Below are positions 1-11,800 of a DNA stretch of 42,503 nucleotides, in pieces. The DNA is from Dissophora ornata. Its lineage: Eukaryota > Mortierellomycota > Mortierellomycetes > Mortierellales > Mortierellaceae. The notes under the pieces are model-generated. The model was given only the letters and a program-made list of their open reading frames with translations. It made no database searches and was not told where the DNA came from. Each line of letters opens with the position of its first letter. The first letter of the stretch is position 1. The stretch covers positions 1 through 42,503 of the forward strand of contig MU616608.1 in NCBI GenBank assembly GCA_025201705.1, read 5' to 3'. The position numbers and the translations under genes are program-made.

Positions 1-958
1 GGAGGAGGAGGAGGAGGAAGGGAAGGTGGGATTAGTTACAAGGCCGAGAAAGGATAAAGGTGACTGAGTGGCTCGGTGGGTGGTGAGGTATTTAGGATGA
101 GCAGAAGAGAGGGATGGAGAGATGGAGAGATGGAGGGATGGAGAGATGGAGAGATGGAGGGATGGAGGGATGGAGGGATGGAGGATGATGCGAGGAAGGA
201 TGATGATGTAGGCTGGAGCGGAGCTGAAGCGCTGGCGAGTGATGGAGAGAGAGAAAGAGAGAAACAGAGAGAGAGAATAGAATAGCACAGATGGGAAGAG
301 CAAAAGACCAAAAGAAAAAAGAAAAAATAAAAAGCGACAAAGGGGCGAAGGGAAAAGAGCAGTTTTTTGGTGTAATAAATGGGCAGTTGCAGATGCAGCA
401 GCCGCATGTGTTGTGCATCCACTATTATACACTAGTATACCCTATCCACTTGTACACTATTGCACTATTGTACACCACTCAATCGAAACAAGCACTGTGT
501 CCATGTACAGAGCGACAAAGTATGAACAACAAGTCCCTTTGACCAATCAACGCCGATCACACACCCACAAAAGTAAAAAAAAAAAAAGCGAGAGAGCAAG
601 ACCTGGGTCCAATAGGCTCTGCTGTTCCTTTGTGTTGTGTCCACCGCACGCGCGAGAGGGACATTGACACACAGAGGGAGGAGACAACCCAGGACCACTC
701 ACTCTCTCTGACTCTCCATGAGACCACGGAGATCTGGATGGCACAGACGAACAATAAAAACATGATGAAATAGATAATGAACGGAGCTATCATCTATCAT
801 CGGAACAAGGGGGCGGGACAAGGAGAGTGTAACTGAGGAGGGGAGCAAATAGAAACAAAGTGGCGATGGTGATGTGCTCAGCTGTGTGTCTGTGTCTGTG
901 TCTGTGTCTGTGTCTGTGCCTCTGTGTCTCGGTCTCTGTGTCTCTATCTCTGTCTCTG

Positions 959-991
<33 letters not shown>

Positions 992-2440
992 TGCACAGCA
1001 GGAAACAATGTCCTTGGCTGACAAACACATTCCACATACACAATCCGCGTGGGGTGTGTCACTGGGGATAGACCAACGCACAAAGGGAGGTGCGTCTATT
1101 TCACTTGGTTCGCGTGTGTGTGTGTGTGTGTGCGTGTGCGGGCATGTGTCTCTCTGTGCGTGGGTGTGGGTGTGGAGTGTGGGGGGTGTGTGGTGCGATT
1201 TGATGGGAAAAGAGGATATGGATTCCAAGGGGCAACGACGACTCAGCCATGGATCCAGGATGTGGTCAAACGCGAGAGGGACGGATAAACATAACAACCA
1301 CCCAACGACCACAGGCACGGACTGACTCGTGGGTGCACAAGGATAGGGGGTGGAGATGGGGGGGGAAAGGCGGATGGGTGGAACAATAGCATGTCTCCCT
1401 CCACTGAATGTGTTCATGTGCTGTGTGTTGGTGTCTTGGTGTGTTGGTGTGGTGTTGCATGGTTAGTGTGGATAGTAATCAGGCACGCGAGCTTACAAAC
1501 AGATGAGTAAATGAGATGAGGAAAGAGGAAAGAGCAAGGTGCTGACGAAGAGGTCGTGTTTGTCACCGACCATTGATTGATTGATTGGTCATTGTACAAG
1601 GGATGGAAAACTCTTTTTTGTTGTTGTCGTCCCTTCGTGTGCGTGGGTCGAGAATAAGTTTGCGCGGTGTGGGGAGGGACACAAGGGACACATAGACGGG
1701 GCATGGGTGCATGGTCGAGGGAACTAGGGAACTCTACAAGCGTCGTCTCTCTCGTCTCTGGTATGTACCTCGAGGAGCTTTCTTCCGTGTTTACTGGCTC
1801 TGTTTCAACGACTGGAGGTTGACCCGACTGGAACGTGGCTTCTTGTCGATCAAAGAAGGGGGTGGAGGATAAGGGGGTGGCGCGGACGAGAGAGAAGAGG
1901 AGGAGGAGGAGGAGGAGGAGGTGGAGCGAACAATGAGGATGAACAATCAGCAGCGTTGGTTGATGATGATGAAAGAGAAAAGGTTCAGCGCAACCCTCTT
2001 TTGTGCGCTTATCGGACACGTACATGAAACCGTTTTTTAATCCGCTGCTGTACGTTGCAATATTTTTTATTTTATTTATTTTTTTCGTGGGTGGACGGGG
2101 TCCTTTCGAGAGCTTTTTAAGAGCGCGCCATTTTTTTGTCTGTTCATGTCCTCGGTGCCCTTCTCACTGCCGCAGCCTCTTCTTCCGTCGAGGCGAAAGG
2201 AGATCTTACCCGGAAGGTGCCCGTGCCTCAATTGCATCGGGGCGTGGCCCTGGCTGCATCTACCGCTCTGCAGACACGCAGAGCACTCAGACAGCTCATC
2301 AGTCTGCACCCCCAAATATTTCGATCCTACTGCGCTGCCCCAAGTAGAGTACCTTTTTCTATTTTCTCTTGTTATTCTCGTTCCTTCCAGACGACCATGC
2401 CATGGCACGCATGTTATTTGGCCTCGCATGTCACTGCTGC

Positions 2441-2509
<69 letters not shown>

Positions 2510-2831
2510 AGAAGATCAAGAGAGATCTTTTGGCAATCGCGACAATAGCCCTACACCAAGGCTGGCCGACCAAATGATACCACTTTCAGTCAAAGCTCGT
2601 TCCAATACCGTCAACAAGCAGAGGTTGGCTCCTTTGGGCGATTTTCTCCATCCTCGCAATGCCCCCTTTCTCATCTATCTCTCAAAGAGGAGAGGAGCAA
2701 CGTAATTCTCCAGGGGGGAAAAGTCGAAGGGGGTCGCTGTAGCATGTCAAGGCAGCAACCATGGTCGATTCGTCTCCTCAATCTCTTTATGTCTAAAAGT
2801 TACATTCAAAAACGCCAAATCCCATCTCACC
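1..2831. repeat. Low-complexity, microsatellite-rich stretch with no convincing gene
   Basis: This stretch holds a series of simple repeats. There are GGA runs at 1-20 and 1896-1920, and a GATGGAGA/GATGGAGG minisatellite at about 113-187. GA-rich DNA lies at 240-275. Interrupted TGTC/TC repeats run from about 880 to 992, and a GT run lies at 1111-1140. A CAA tract sits at 2440-2508. Every long reading frame here is low-complexity, lacks a plausible ATG context or overlaps the repeats. The part from about 2100 to 2831 may be promoter or leader of the secreted protein that begins at 2832. A minus-strand frame at about 1414-2025 has a hydrophobic stretch but is not supported by anything else. 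Confidence 0.6.
2440..2508 (+). repeat. (CAA)23 trinucleotide microsatellite
   Basis: Twenty-three uninterrupted CAA units can be counted. The tract would read as poly-Gln, poly-Thr or poly-Asn in the three plus frames, and frames running through it look artificial. It lies about 320 bases upstream of the start codon at 2832, so it is either in the promoter or in the leader of that gene. Uninterrupted trinucleotide tracts of this length are normally length-polymorphic between strains. Confidence 0.9.
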
Positions 2832-3893
2832 ATGCAAACGCCACGAGGATCCCTTCTTCAGCTCGTTCCTTTACTCTTGCTTCTGAGTCTCCTCGCTGAA
2901 CTTCAGCTTACAGGACATGGACTTGTAGAGGCACAAAAAAGGCCATCTCTCTTCAAACGAGTCTTTCCTGGTCGCGAAAACTCTGCTGCCTCCAAAGAAG
3001 CTCTTAAACAGCAGCAGGTTATCGCAGGTCTAAAGGCCCTGTCCTCGTCCTCAAACTTGCCGTCAGCCGATACCGAGGATTTGAAGAAAAAACGACAGTC
3101 CAAGGGAAAGGACATTGAGAATTTGTTCCCACGTCCATCAGAATCACAAGGCAATACTGGTATTGGCACTGGCAACAGCGGGGTCACAAAAAGCAAGGAA
3201 TCGACAGGGCATGAGGACGATATCGTCCACAACTTTGATCATGCCGACAACGAAGCTTATGATGACATTGTCTGGTATGATGGGCCTCACCGAGACGACG
3301 AGGACGAGCATGGGCACGGCGACGACCATGACGATCAAGAGGACGATCATCATCCAGACCACGAGGACGAACATGACGAACATGAAGACACGGCGCCAAA
3401 ACGAGTCCAGCGTCCGCTCATGTCTCAAACAGCTGAGGTTTTGTCAAACCTAAACAAACTGAGCGGAGCCAGATCCGGTGGCGCATCGTCAGAATCTGGC
3501 CCGGGGACGCAAGTTGTCTTTGCGGACCCACATCCATCCGAGCACTCGGACCACCCAGGACAAGGGTCCGTGGAGGCGTTTCAGCACTCTGGCGCAGAGG
3601 TCCTCACTGGAGCAATTTCCGCCAACGAGTTTTGCCTTCGGCTCAAGCACGAGTGCGAGTCTGCCTGCCGCGAATTCCAGTCTGGAGTAGAGCATCTCTC
3701 AATTACGTGCGAGACTGGCAGTGTGGCAGAGCTTCTGTTCTGGGGCAGGTGCTGCCAGATTGGCCAGGCACGCCGCACGCGCAAACTGGCAGTCAAGGTA
3801 CAGACAGACCTTGAGGGGCAGTATGTGCAGTGGCAACGAAAGAGACACCAGGCACAGCAAGGGTTTGAGCGGGAGAACCTTCAGGCAAAGTGA
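2832..3893 (+). CDS. Secreted Asp/His-rich protein with a C-terminal six-cysteine segment (unknown function)
   Basis: A single uninterrupted frame of 353 residues starts at an ATG preceded by CACC. Residues 1-35 form a hydrophobic leader (MQTPRG, then a Leu-rich stretch, ending near the sequence GLVEA), which predicts entry to the secretory pathway. Residues about 130-190 are extremely rich in Asp, Glu and His (repeated HDDE, DDHD and DEHD-like groups), which could bind divalent metal. Near the C-terminus (residues about 265-315) six cysteines occur in the order C, C, C, C, CC within about 45 residues, suggesting a small disulphide-bonded fold. The basic tail follows. I do not recognise the family. 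It faces the membrane protein at 4314-5684 tail to tail. Function is not assigned; secretion is an inference from the leader. Confidence 0.75.
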   Translation: MQTPRGSLLQLVPLLLLLSLLAELQLTGHGLVEAQKRPSLFKRVFPGRENSAASKEALKQQQVIAGLKALSSSSNLPSADTEDLKKKRQSKGKDIENLFPRPSESQGNTGIGTGNSGVTKSKESTGHEDDIVHNFDHADNEAYDDIVWYDGPHRDDEDEHGHGDDHDDQEDDHHPDHEDEHDEHEDTAPKRVQRPLMSQTAEVLSNLNKLSGARSGGASSESGPGTQVVFADPHPSEHSDHPGQGSVEAFQHSGAEVLTGAISANEFCLRLKHECESACREFQSGVEHLSITCETGSVAELLFWGRCCQIGQARRTRKLAVKVQTDLEGQYVQWQRKRHQAQQGFERENLQAK

Positions 3894-4313
3894 GCGTCCT
3901 CCCCCTCACTTGAAAGTAGGGCTCTCATATCTACTGTACATGTACATGGACATGCATCTGTGGAATGTTGACAGAACAAGGGAGTGGGAAAAGTCCGGCA
4001 ATTTGATATTTTTTTTCCATAGACCCACATCTGCAAGTTTAGAATATAGCAAATTGATGCCCAGTCCGGACGGAGGTTGGACCCCAGGTCGCTTTCCAAA
4101 TGGTCGCTGTGTGATTTCTATTTTCAATCCGCCAAGGGGGGGGGGTGAGCGATCTTGAGAGCTGAAGGACAAAAGGGTCCACTTTTTATTATTATTATTA
4201 TTGGTGTTTTAGTTGACATGGCATTACGAGAGGGCATAAGTGGTTGGACATAACAAAGGGCTGTGAGTAAGGGACAACGATGCGAACGGATATATATATA
4301 ATGGAATAATCTC
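3894..4313. other. Convergent intergenic spacer
   Basis: This is the 420-base gap between the stop codons of two convergent genes. It contains a G run near 4137-4145, a TTA repeat at 4187-4201 and a TA run near 4291-4302. The TTATTATTATT stretch reads as AATAATAATAA on the minus strand and lies downstream of the minus-strand gene's stop, so it could serve its 3' end. No gene was seen. Confidence 0.6.
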
Positions 4314-5684
4314 CTATCGACGAGTTCCCTCGGCGGAAAAGAGCTCTGCAGCGCGAGCACGGCGACGAGAGCTCTCAGGGCTGTCCCGAACGCCTGGGCC
4401 AAAGTCCCCCTGTTGGTCATTGTCCGTGTAATTGTCATTGCGCGCCATATTTAATCCAGCCGCCGAGCCCAGGTCTGAGCCACTACGACGAGGCTCCCGC
4501 TCGAGGCTGGGGCGATTGAATTCGTCGCGGTACGATTGCATGTTGGCTCGAGGCGGCGTCATGGACCGGCGAGTCGTATAGTCGTCCCCGCTGGCAAATC
4601 TACTCCTGGAGTGAGGAGGCTCTAGCTCCTCCCCATCATCAAACTCGGCCTTGTCATTTTGATAGGTATGGTCGTTAGGGTCCATCGCAGACGTGGGATC
4701 TTGTTGATTTTGGTTATCCCAGCCCTTTGGCTTATTTCGAAGACTTTGCGGGAACGAGTCTGAGGGACGGGCTGCAGCATAGGCAACAGGAGCGACAGTC
4801 GAAGGCGCAGGAGGAGGAGGAAGTACGTAGCCAGTGTCTTGGTTCATATTTTGCATCATCATAGCGTCGTTCTGGCCATCCATGCCATAGTAGCCGCCGT
4901 TCTGGTAGTCGGTCGAAGTATACTGCTGGTCATAGTCGCCGGGTTGTGCATAGGCTTGGTTCTGATATTGGTCGTCGTAACCAGTGTGCTGATTGGCGTA
5001 ATAGTCGCCCTGATTGTCGTAGGTAGCGGGGTAGTCAGTGTTCTGGTAGTCAGGAGCCAATGCGGCTGCAGTGCCTGTCTCAGCAGCTACAGTCGCTCCA
5101 CCAGCACCAGCGCCAGGAGAAGTTAGCTGGTCAAAGTGCTCAGTCTTCCCATTCTTACTCTTGCGACTCTTGGCAAAGAGGAAAGAGCCGACCACCAGAC
5201 CCAGGAGGACGACGACACCAATAACAATGCCAATAATGGCCCCTTTACTCAATCCACCACCATCACTACTTCCATTAGTGTCGTCACTGTTGCTCCCGCT
5301 GGTAGAGTTGGTGACAGGGGTGGCCGTGTAGTTGAAACCGTAGTTGGAGCAGTTGGTGACCCAGTCCTGCTGGTTCTCGATCTCGGGGCTGTTCTCCCCC
5401 TGAGAGGCGATGCAGGCGAGGCATGATGAGAAATTGTCGTAGAAATAAGAGTTGCATTCACATCCGCCGAGGGATGCTGTTGGGGTATAGATGAGATCCT
5501 GCTGCAACGAGGCATTGGTAGCGCCTCCACCGCAAGGAGCGAGGAGGGAGACGACGGTGCCGCATCCAGTGTTGTAGCAAGTCTGGATAATTGGGTCAGA
5601 GTCAGCGGTGACAGGTGCTGTCGCGAGAAGCAGCAAGCAAAGGCTGGCAACCAGGACAGCCGTGGCTCTGAAAGGTGTATGCAT
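4314..5684 (-). CDS. Single-pass membrane protein with a Cys-rich ectodomain and a Tyr/Gln-rich cytoplasmic tail
   Basis: The predicted protein has 456 residues if it starts at the ATG at 5684. The frame continues upstream, but only through low-complexity sequence, and the signal peptide begins exactly at this Met. Residues 1-27 are a signal peptide (MHTPFR, Leu/Ala-rich core, ending near TAPVTA). The ectodomain (residues 28-140) has about eight cysteines, including CGT, a CEC group and SSCLACI, and many Asn-X-Ser/Thr glycosylation sites. It ends in a Ser/Asn/Asp/Gly-rich stalk. A glycine/valine transmembrane helix spans about 148-170 and is followed by a basic stop-transfer (AKSRKSK). The cytoplasmic tail of about 280 residues is rich in Tyr, Gln and Asp (repeated DYQN and YDDQY groups), then Ser/Arg-rich. 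The layout resembles fungal cell-surface sensors, but the cysteine pattern is not one I can name. Confidence 0.8.
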   Translation of the reverse strand: MHTPFRATAVLVASLCLLLLATAPVTADSDPIIQTCYNTGCGTVVSLLAPCGGGATNASLQQDLIYTPTASLGGCECNSYFYDNFSSCLACIASQGENSPEIENQQDWVTNCSNYGFNYTATPVTNSTSGSNSDDTNGSSDGGGLSKGAIIGIVIGVVVLLGLVVGSFLFAKSRKSKNGKTEHFDQLTSPGAGAGGATVAAETGTAAALAPDYQNTDYPATYDNQGDYYANQHTGYDDQYQNQAYAQPGDYDQQYTSTDYQNGGYYGMDGQNDAMMMQNMNQDTGYVLPPPPAPSTVAPVAYAAARPSDSFPQSLRNKPKGWDNQNQQDPTSAMDPNDHTYQNDKAEFDDGEELEPPHSRSRFASGDDYTTRRSMTPPRANMQSYRDEFNRPSLEREPRRSGSDLGSAAGLNMARNDNYTDNDQQGDFGPGVRDSPESSRRRARAAELFSAEGTRR

Positions 5685-6924
5685 ATAGAGAGGAGGGTGG
5701 AGAATGAGTGTGGAGGGGCGAAGGGGGGCAACAGAGGGGGGAAGGAGGACAGAGCGAAAGGAGTGGAGTTCGTTCCAGGACAGGAATAGAAAAATAAAAA
5801 GATAAAAAAAAAAAAAACGGTTGCCCCGTTGCACAGATAAACGATCGTCTCACACTCACACTCGTCATAATTATCACCATCAACAACAGCCAGCGCGCTG
5901 ACGAGAGACGGACGAGAGCGTCGTTGTTGAGACTCTGCACACATACACTGTTTCCCTCTCTTTGTCGATGGAGGAGTTGTCCCGGAAGGGCGAAGAGACG
6001 CCTGCTGGACTAGCTGCCGTCTGAATGCTCTCACTGCACCCCAACATGCGGGTATTCATTCGGAGGTAAGACTTGCAGGTGTGCCTGAGCCAAGCATTTT
6101 GATCGTATTGATCCTCTCTCTCTAAATGAAAACACAAAATGGGCGATTGCTTTTTATGAGGGCAGCGGCCCTATTTGACTCGCCCCTCTGCGCAGGCGTC
6201 GCTGTTCCTTCTTTCGTTTCATCAAATGTAAATGGAGCAGTCACGTGTCACCAACCAACCGTGCTAGCCCACACTAGCCATATCCACCGCAGAAAATGTA
6301 CCGGGAAACACACACACAGGAAGGGCGGATCATCCACCACTGACACCCAGAGGCATCCAATGGACCAGGACACATAAACAGCCATCCATCGACACATCCC
6401 ATCGATATATTCACCAATCATGCTCCCCCCCCAAACATACAACTTGCCACTCTACAGGACCATGCCGACTTTATTCCTAGAGACTTGCATCTCGAGAGCA
6501 GACATCATGATATTTCTTTCAGAGCATACCACCAATTCAACAACAAGTAATCACAGGAAAATCCTCGAAAATCTCAAAAAAGACCAGCAATAGTCACTTT
6601 TCGGGAACAGCGGATGGTGGTCGATGTCTGGCGTGACTATACTTTGGAACCAAGATGCATGCCATCACTTTGATCCTGTATAGTCGCCATGGCGCTGCTA
6701 CCGCTACAATAGCTGTTTGTCCGCCTCAACACTACAACTCTCTGAACTTATAAGATATATTCGGGACACAACTGACAGGACTTGCTCATCACTGGATGCC
6801 AAACCTCTATGCATCAGTCGAAAACGACACACAAATTATACTTTTATCAAAGCGCTGACTGACTAACAATGATATCTATGCTTTCTATTACTTTCTGAAC
6901 AAAAAAAAATAATAGATATCAGAA
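5685..6924. promoter_or_regulatory. Divergent intergenic region upstream of the membrane protein (-) and eL6 (+)
   Basis: This 1.24-kb gap separates two divergently transcribed genes, so it should contain both promoters. The part next to 5684 is pyrimidine-rich on the coding strand of the minus gene, with a poly-T run at about 5807-5819. The part before 6925 contains A-rich DNA (6901-6910). No tRNA or coding frame that I can support was seen. Confidence 0.5.
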
Positions 6925-8466
6925 ATGGTTCACAAGGTATGCATCAAGAAAGACGCATAGGGGGGTCGCAATGAGATAGAGAATCATTTGGAGGGACCAA
7001 AAAAGTACTACTACTACCAGCAAAATATCAGCCCTCTCAGCAGCATTGGGGGCTACGTGGAAACAGGACACACCGAACATACTTTTGGGAGCATTTTTTT
7101 GTCCGTGTGCCATATTCGATCGCACTCGGAGGCGTGAACTAGCTGCTGGGTTTAGTTCAGGAAGAGATGGCAGCGACACGGATTACCAAAGTAGCTGCTC
7201 CGAAAAACAGCAATCACAGCCGAAAAACGCACAGCGTCGACAGAGCTCAAACCCAGTGGAGGGTAGCAATGCACAGGGGTGATGAGCAAGGTGCATGGGA
7301 TGAAGGTGCAAAGCACTGGTTTTGGCGTCAGTAAGCGATGGGGGGCACCGACAGGAATGCACCTTTAGCCGAATGAAGGCGCGAGGGGTGTTTTGGCACC
7401 TCTTCGTGGTCCAAACATTTCCGAGAGCACTGTCTAGCGGAAGGCAAGAGAACAGAGTAGTGAGCTGCACAAGAACAGCATATGACAGGAAAATCAGGGC
7501 AGAGCTCTAGGAGATCAACTGGGCGCAGGAATGGATATTGGCATGGAGAGGGCCCGCACAAAACTGAAATGACTCTATCCTTACCAATAATTAACTGGAC
7601 GAATCGACTCTTTTCGTTGGCACTCCTCTTAGCCCCGCAACTCTCTCCTGGCCGCTGGTGTCTCCAAGTACAGCCGCTCGCAGGTCTTTGCCAAGCGTGC
7701 CTTGTACAAGCGCAAGCCCGCTGGCACTGCTGCTATTTCTCTCGTCCCCCCCATGCAGATGGTGCCAATCAACGGCGCCAAGAACGGTGAGGGCCGTCTC
7801 ATTGCCACCGACAAGGCCCCTCGCTTCTACGCCGCTGAGGACGTCGCTACCCCCAAGAAGAACCGCAAGCACGCTGGCGTTGCCAAGCTCCGCAGCGGCA
7901 TCGTCCCCGGTACCGTCCTCATCCTCTTGGCCGGTCGCTACCGCGGCAAGCGTGTTGTTTTCTTGAAGCAGCTCGAGTCGGGTTTGTTGCTGGTCTCTGG
8001 CCCCTTCAAGGTCAACGGCGTCCCCCTCAAGCGCGTCAACCAGGCCTACGTCATTGCCACCTCCACCAAGGTTGACATTGATGCTTCCAAGGTGCGTCTC
8101 TTTGAATTTGATGAAGCATGCGGACAGGCAGCAATGCAAGAAACTGCAGGACAAAACACAGAAATATCGAAAGGCTAATTGATGTAATTTCCAAAATTTG
8201 AACGACAAAATCCCACACAGATCGATGCCCAGTTGAACGATGCCTACTTTGCTCGCCCCAAGGCTGCCAAGAAGGCCGCCACTGAGGAGGCTTTCTTCGA
8301 GGGCGAGAAGAAGAAGGAGCCCCTTGCCGAGAACAAGGTCGCTCTCCAGAAGGCGACTGACAAGGTCATCCTCGAGGCTGTTGCCAAGGTTGAGCACCTC
8401 CGTCAGTACTTGTCCGCCAAGTTCTCCCTCTCCAAGGGTCAGGCCCCCCACGCCCTCTCGTTCTAA
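6925..8466 (+). CDS. RPL6: 60S ribosomal protein eL6
   Basis: The coding exons are read as 6925-6936, 7633-8091 and 8221-8466, giving 238 residues. The first coding exon is only ATG plus three codons (MVHK) before GTATGC. Exon 2 follows a TCTTAG acceptor in phase and begins PRNS, then KYSRSQ, as in eL6 of plants and animals. The core is diagnostic: [32 protein letters not shown] and YVIATSTK, with the family's C-terminal [11 protein letters not shown] segment. The protein is a structural component of the large cytosolic ribosomal subunit. Codon use is strongly biased to C-ending codons, unlike most neighbours, as expected of a highly expressed gene. An AATAAA lies about 50 bases after the stop. 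The 696-base first intron is long for this window. The short first exon is the least certain part. Confidence 0.93.
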
Positions 8467-8838
8467 ATGCGGGGCTGCCATCTACCAAAACAAAACAACA
8501 AATTGCTTCTTGTGAATAAAGGATGAGTGAACCCATTTCTTTCTTCATCAAAAAGAAACCTCTTTTCCGACATGTAAAAATGGCCTATTTCAGCGACATT
8601 CGTAGCGTTTGCCAATCCCTGTGTCGAAAGCAAGCTATCGGTAAAAGGGGCGGGGAGAAGTTGGGGGTTGTTCCCCTTTGATGCTTCATTGCATTAGGGG
8701 GTGGGTGAAGAAATTGTTCTAGTTCTACGCTGCATATGTCTCCAGTTCTTTCGACCCATCTTTCTTGTATATCGTCTCTCTCTCACACACACTTTTTTTT
8801 TATTTTTTTTATTCTGCCCTTATTCTTCAATTTTCCAG
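8467..8838. other. Intergenic spacer, eL6 3' end and S41-peptidase leader
   Basis: The gap contains the eL6 polyadenylation signal (AATAAA near 8514) and, just before the next start codon, a T-rich stretch ending TTTTCCAG directly in front of ATG at 8839. That looks like a splice acceptor, so the leader of the peptidase gene may contain an intron. No other gene was seen. Confidence 0.5.
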
Positions 8839-11800
8839 ATGAAGTTGTTTGCTTGGTCTGAACCCTTTTTGTGCATCTCGAGCATACTGGCACTCCTCCA
8901 GGTCGTGCGCGCGGCTAATGGAGATCAGGATGCGAATCAAGCAGATTTGATGCCTGGCGTTGTCGCCCTTGGTCTCGACAACTATGCATCAGAAGCCATT
9001 ATGGATGTGCCTCGCCAAATCCCGGTCTACAGTAGCCGTAGCGACAACGATGCTCCTACAGGTCTTGGCAGCGAAGAAGAAGAAGACACCAATGCTGTGA
9101 AGGTCAGCAACAATCAGGACCATGTTCAAGACTGGCCATCGGACAGACTTTCAGATGACAAGGTATATTCAGCCCTGCTTCCAGATCCAAGGTGCGATGC
9201 AGACCTGGACGCTAGTATAATCAAACTTGAGAAATGGGTGACCGATCCCAAGAACCGTTCCGGACCCAAGTCGGTGCAAAAGCAGCTGTCGGAGGAGAAG
9301 AAGGGGACGACGCCTACTCGTCACGATGTGCGTCCCCAAAGAGATCCTTGTATGGTCGTCTCCAAAGTTGTAGGTCCGGTATCGTACGACGTGGTCAAGG
9401 ACTGTCTGGATGCGGACTTTGACTTTCCAGAGAACCTTCGTGGCGACACCGTGGCTACAATCAGAACCCTGATCCGTAATTTTTACGTGTTTGAGGATCT
9501 GGCTGCGAACCCTCCCACGGGCAAGGGTACCGAGGGACTGGATTTTTTGTCAGTGGACTTGGTGGGAGAGATGGAGCAGTTGCTGGCGCAAAGCCAAGAC
9601 TCGTCGGCGCTCAGTTATGAAGAGGAGGATGAAGAGGAAGATGAAGCTGAAGGTGAGGAAGGACTGGAAGAGGAAGCACTTGGTGACATGAATCAAGATA
9701 CCCAAGAAGTGGAAGCAAAGGATCCAGATGAAGACGAGGGGGACGATGACGACGATTATGGTGGTGACGACGATAATGACGACGAGCAAAACGACGCCGG
9801 CTTTTCGTCGCAATCGTCAGACATGGTGCTCCCGTTGACACATCGCGAGTTCCACGACGGTATATCGAGGATTCTGAGCAAGGCACGCGATGGACACTTG
9901 TCGTACGACGCAGACTGCTTCCGGGCATTCCGTTTCCAGCATGGCTTTTTCATGAGCCATGTTGTGCGCAACGGCAAGACGGTGGTCAAGGTGCATTCGG
10001 TAACCCCCTATTTCCAGACCCTAAATGAGGTACAGGAAGATATCTTCAACTGTGATGTTGTGACCATCGCGGGCAAGGACGCCGCTGAATACATTCAGGA
10101 TTGGGCGGACAAGCACGTATCCATGTCCAAGGACGCTGATATCAGGTATATGACTAAGCGAAATAGGTTGAGTTTGTATTGAGTTTCAGATATCCAGGCT
10201 GCTGACTCTATGCCTTTGTGTATTGCACAGATTCAATGCGGCACTTGCCACTCCTCAGTACCGGTCTGGCATTACCGAGTATTTTATGATTGGAAAGTTC
10301 AGCGAAAGGTTCATGCTTCCCGAGGAAAAATCACTCGCGTTCGCATTCCACTGCCCGGGTCAATCGCCCTCGGATCTGCTCGAGATCGATGTAAAATGGG
10401 TTGGGTTTTACACCCACGGACAATCAAAGCCGTTCAAGAATACGAGGTCTTATTATGAAGCAAACTGTATCAAATCTCTGGATGAGGACTTTGCTAAAGG
10501 CAATGGCAGGTCGCGACTTGAGAAGGAGCAAGATCCAGAACAGAAAACCATTGCTGACCTCAAAACGTCTTTGTGGGACATGCTCAGCCACCCAAGCACC
10601 TCTGCCAACATTGTGCCTTCGCCTTCTGCGTTGCCCTCGCCAGCGGCCGCAGGACAAATATCAGTTACCACAGAATCAATTACAGTAACTTCGGCGGCAC
10701 TAACCACGCCCAGCCAAGCGCTACCTACAATACCTCCCACCTCTTCAGGTGATACGTCCAAGAGCGTGGACGAGATTTTGTTAAAGCTGGATTTGATCTC
10801 ATCAGAGCAACTGCCTGTCGTCAAGTTCTATGATAATGACCATGACGGGCGGTTGGGCGAGATGAATATGGCCAGTGCTACCTCGTTCAGGGAGTTATAC
10901 AGGGGTCAACACGGAATCTCTGCATGTAAGTGTTTGTGTCCTGCAGCTGGGCGAATGCATCTGCTGCACAAATGAACTAACAACTCGTTTATATATCTCC
11001 ATCGACGACAGTGCTTTTGGGTGACGGTAAGACTGGAATCATCACCGTCCGTACCGAGAGCTCCGCTATCCGCGGCGAACCCTACTCTCATGTACACCCA
11101 GCTTGGGCAGGCTCTTTGATCCAAGCCATCAACGTCCTACGACCGCAAGCCGAGAACGTAATTCTTGACTTGAGCCACAATACCGGAGGCTATGTTTGTC
11201 TGGGTTTGACTATGATCCAACTCTTCTTCCCCGAACGGCCTCGCCTGGTCACCAACGTCCGTCTCTCGCCCCTCGGAAGAAAGCTCATAGATGCAGGTGG
11301 AATGGGTTTCGACCATTTCATCAGTCCCTATGGCAAGCCCTCCGTTCCTGTATACCAGGATAACTACTTTGAGCACACGATATCTCCTTCCCACCGCAAC
11401 TTGACCTTTACCGACTACCTCTCAGATCGCTGTGCTGTCACGGATCTCTACGTTCTTCAGGTGAACGCTGCTGAGGAGAGCAAGCGTAATCGTTCCCCCT
11501 CCATTGTGACCAAAGATCAATCGGTCACCGGCGAAGACCCATATCATCCCTGGAATCCAGAGAATTTGGTCATCCTTACAGATGGATACTGTGGATCAAG
11601 TTGTGCATTGATATCGAATACGATGCACACAAAGTTTGGAGTGAAGACTGTCGTGATCGGTGGTAGGACGCCTAAAACCGACCCTATGAGCTACTCGACC
11701 TTTCCCGGTCTTCAGGTTATCGATGATAGCCTCCTCTTTGGAGAGATGAACAGCGCCCGATTTCGCGCGACGGCTTCGCTTGGGCTGCAACCCTTGGGAC

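Noticed and set aside
113..187. Short tandem repeats resembling a CRISPR array
   Set aside because: No unique spacers between identical repeats; it is a minisatellite in a fungal genome.
1414..2025. A 203-residue minus-strand frame with a Leu-rich stretch
   Set aside because: It runs through repeats, has no recognised motif, and the hydrophobic stretch is encoded by a GAG/CTC repeat. A gene could continue to the left, but nothing proves it.
2136..2705. Plus-strand frame with a poly-Thr run
   Set aside because: It depends on a TTG start and is dominated by the CAA repeat; the alternative ATG frame stops soon after the repeat. More likely leader or promoter DNA.
7270..7360. GTGATGA C-box-like motif in the eL6 intron
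   Set aside because: No matching D box within a plausible distance, so no snoRNA claimed.
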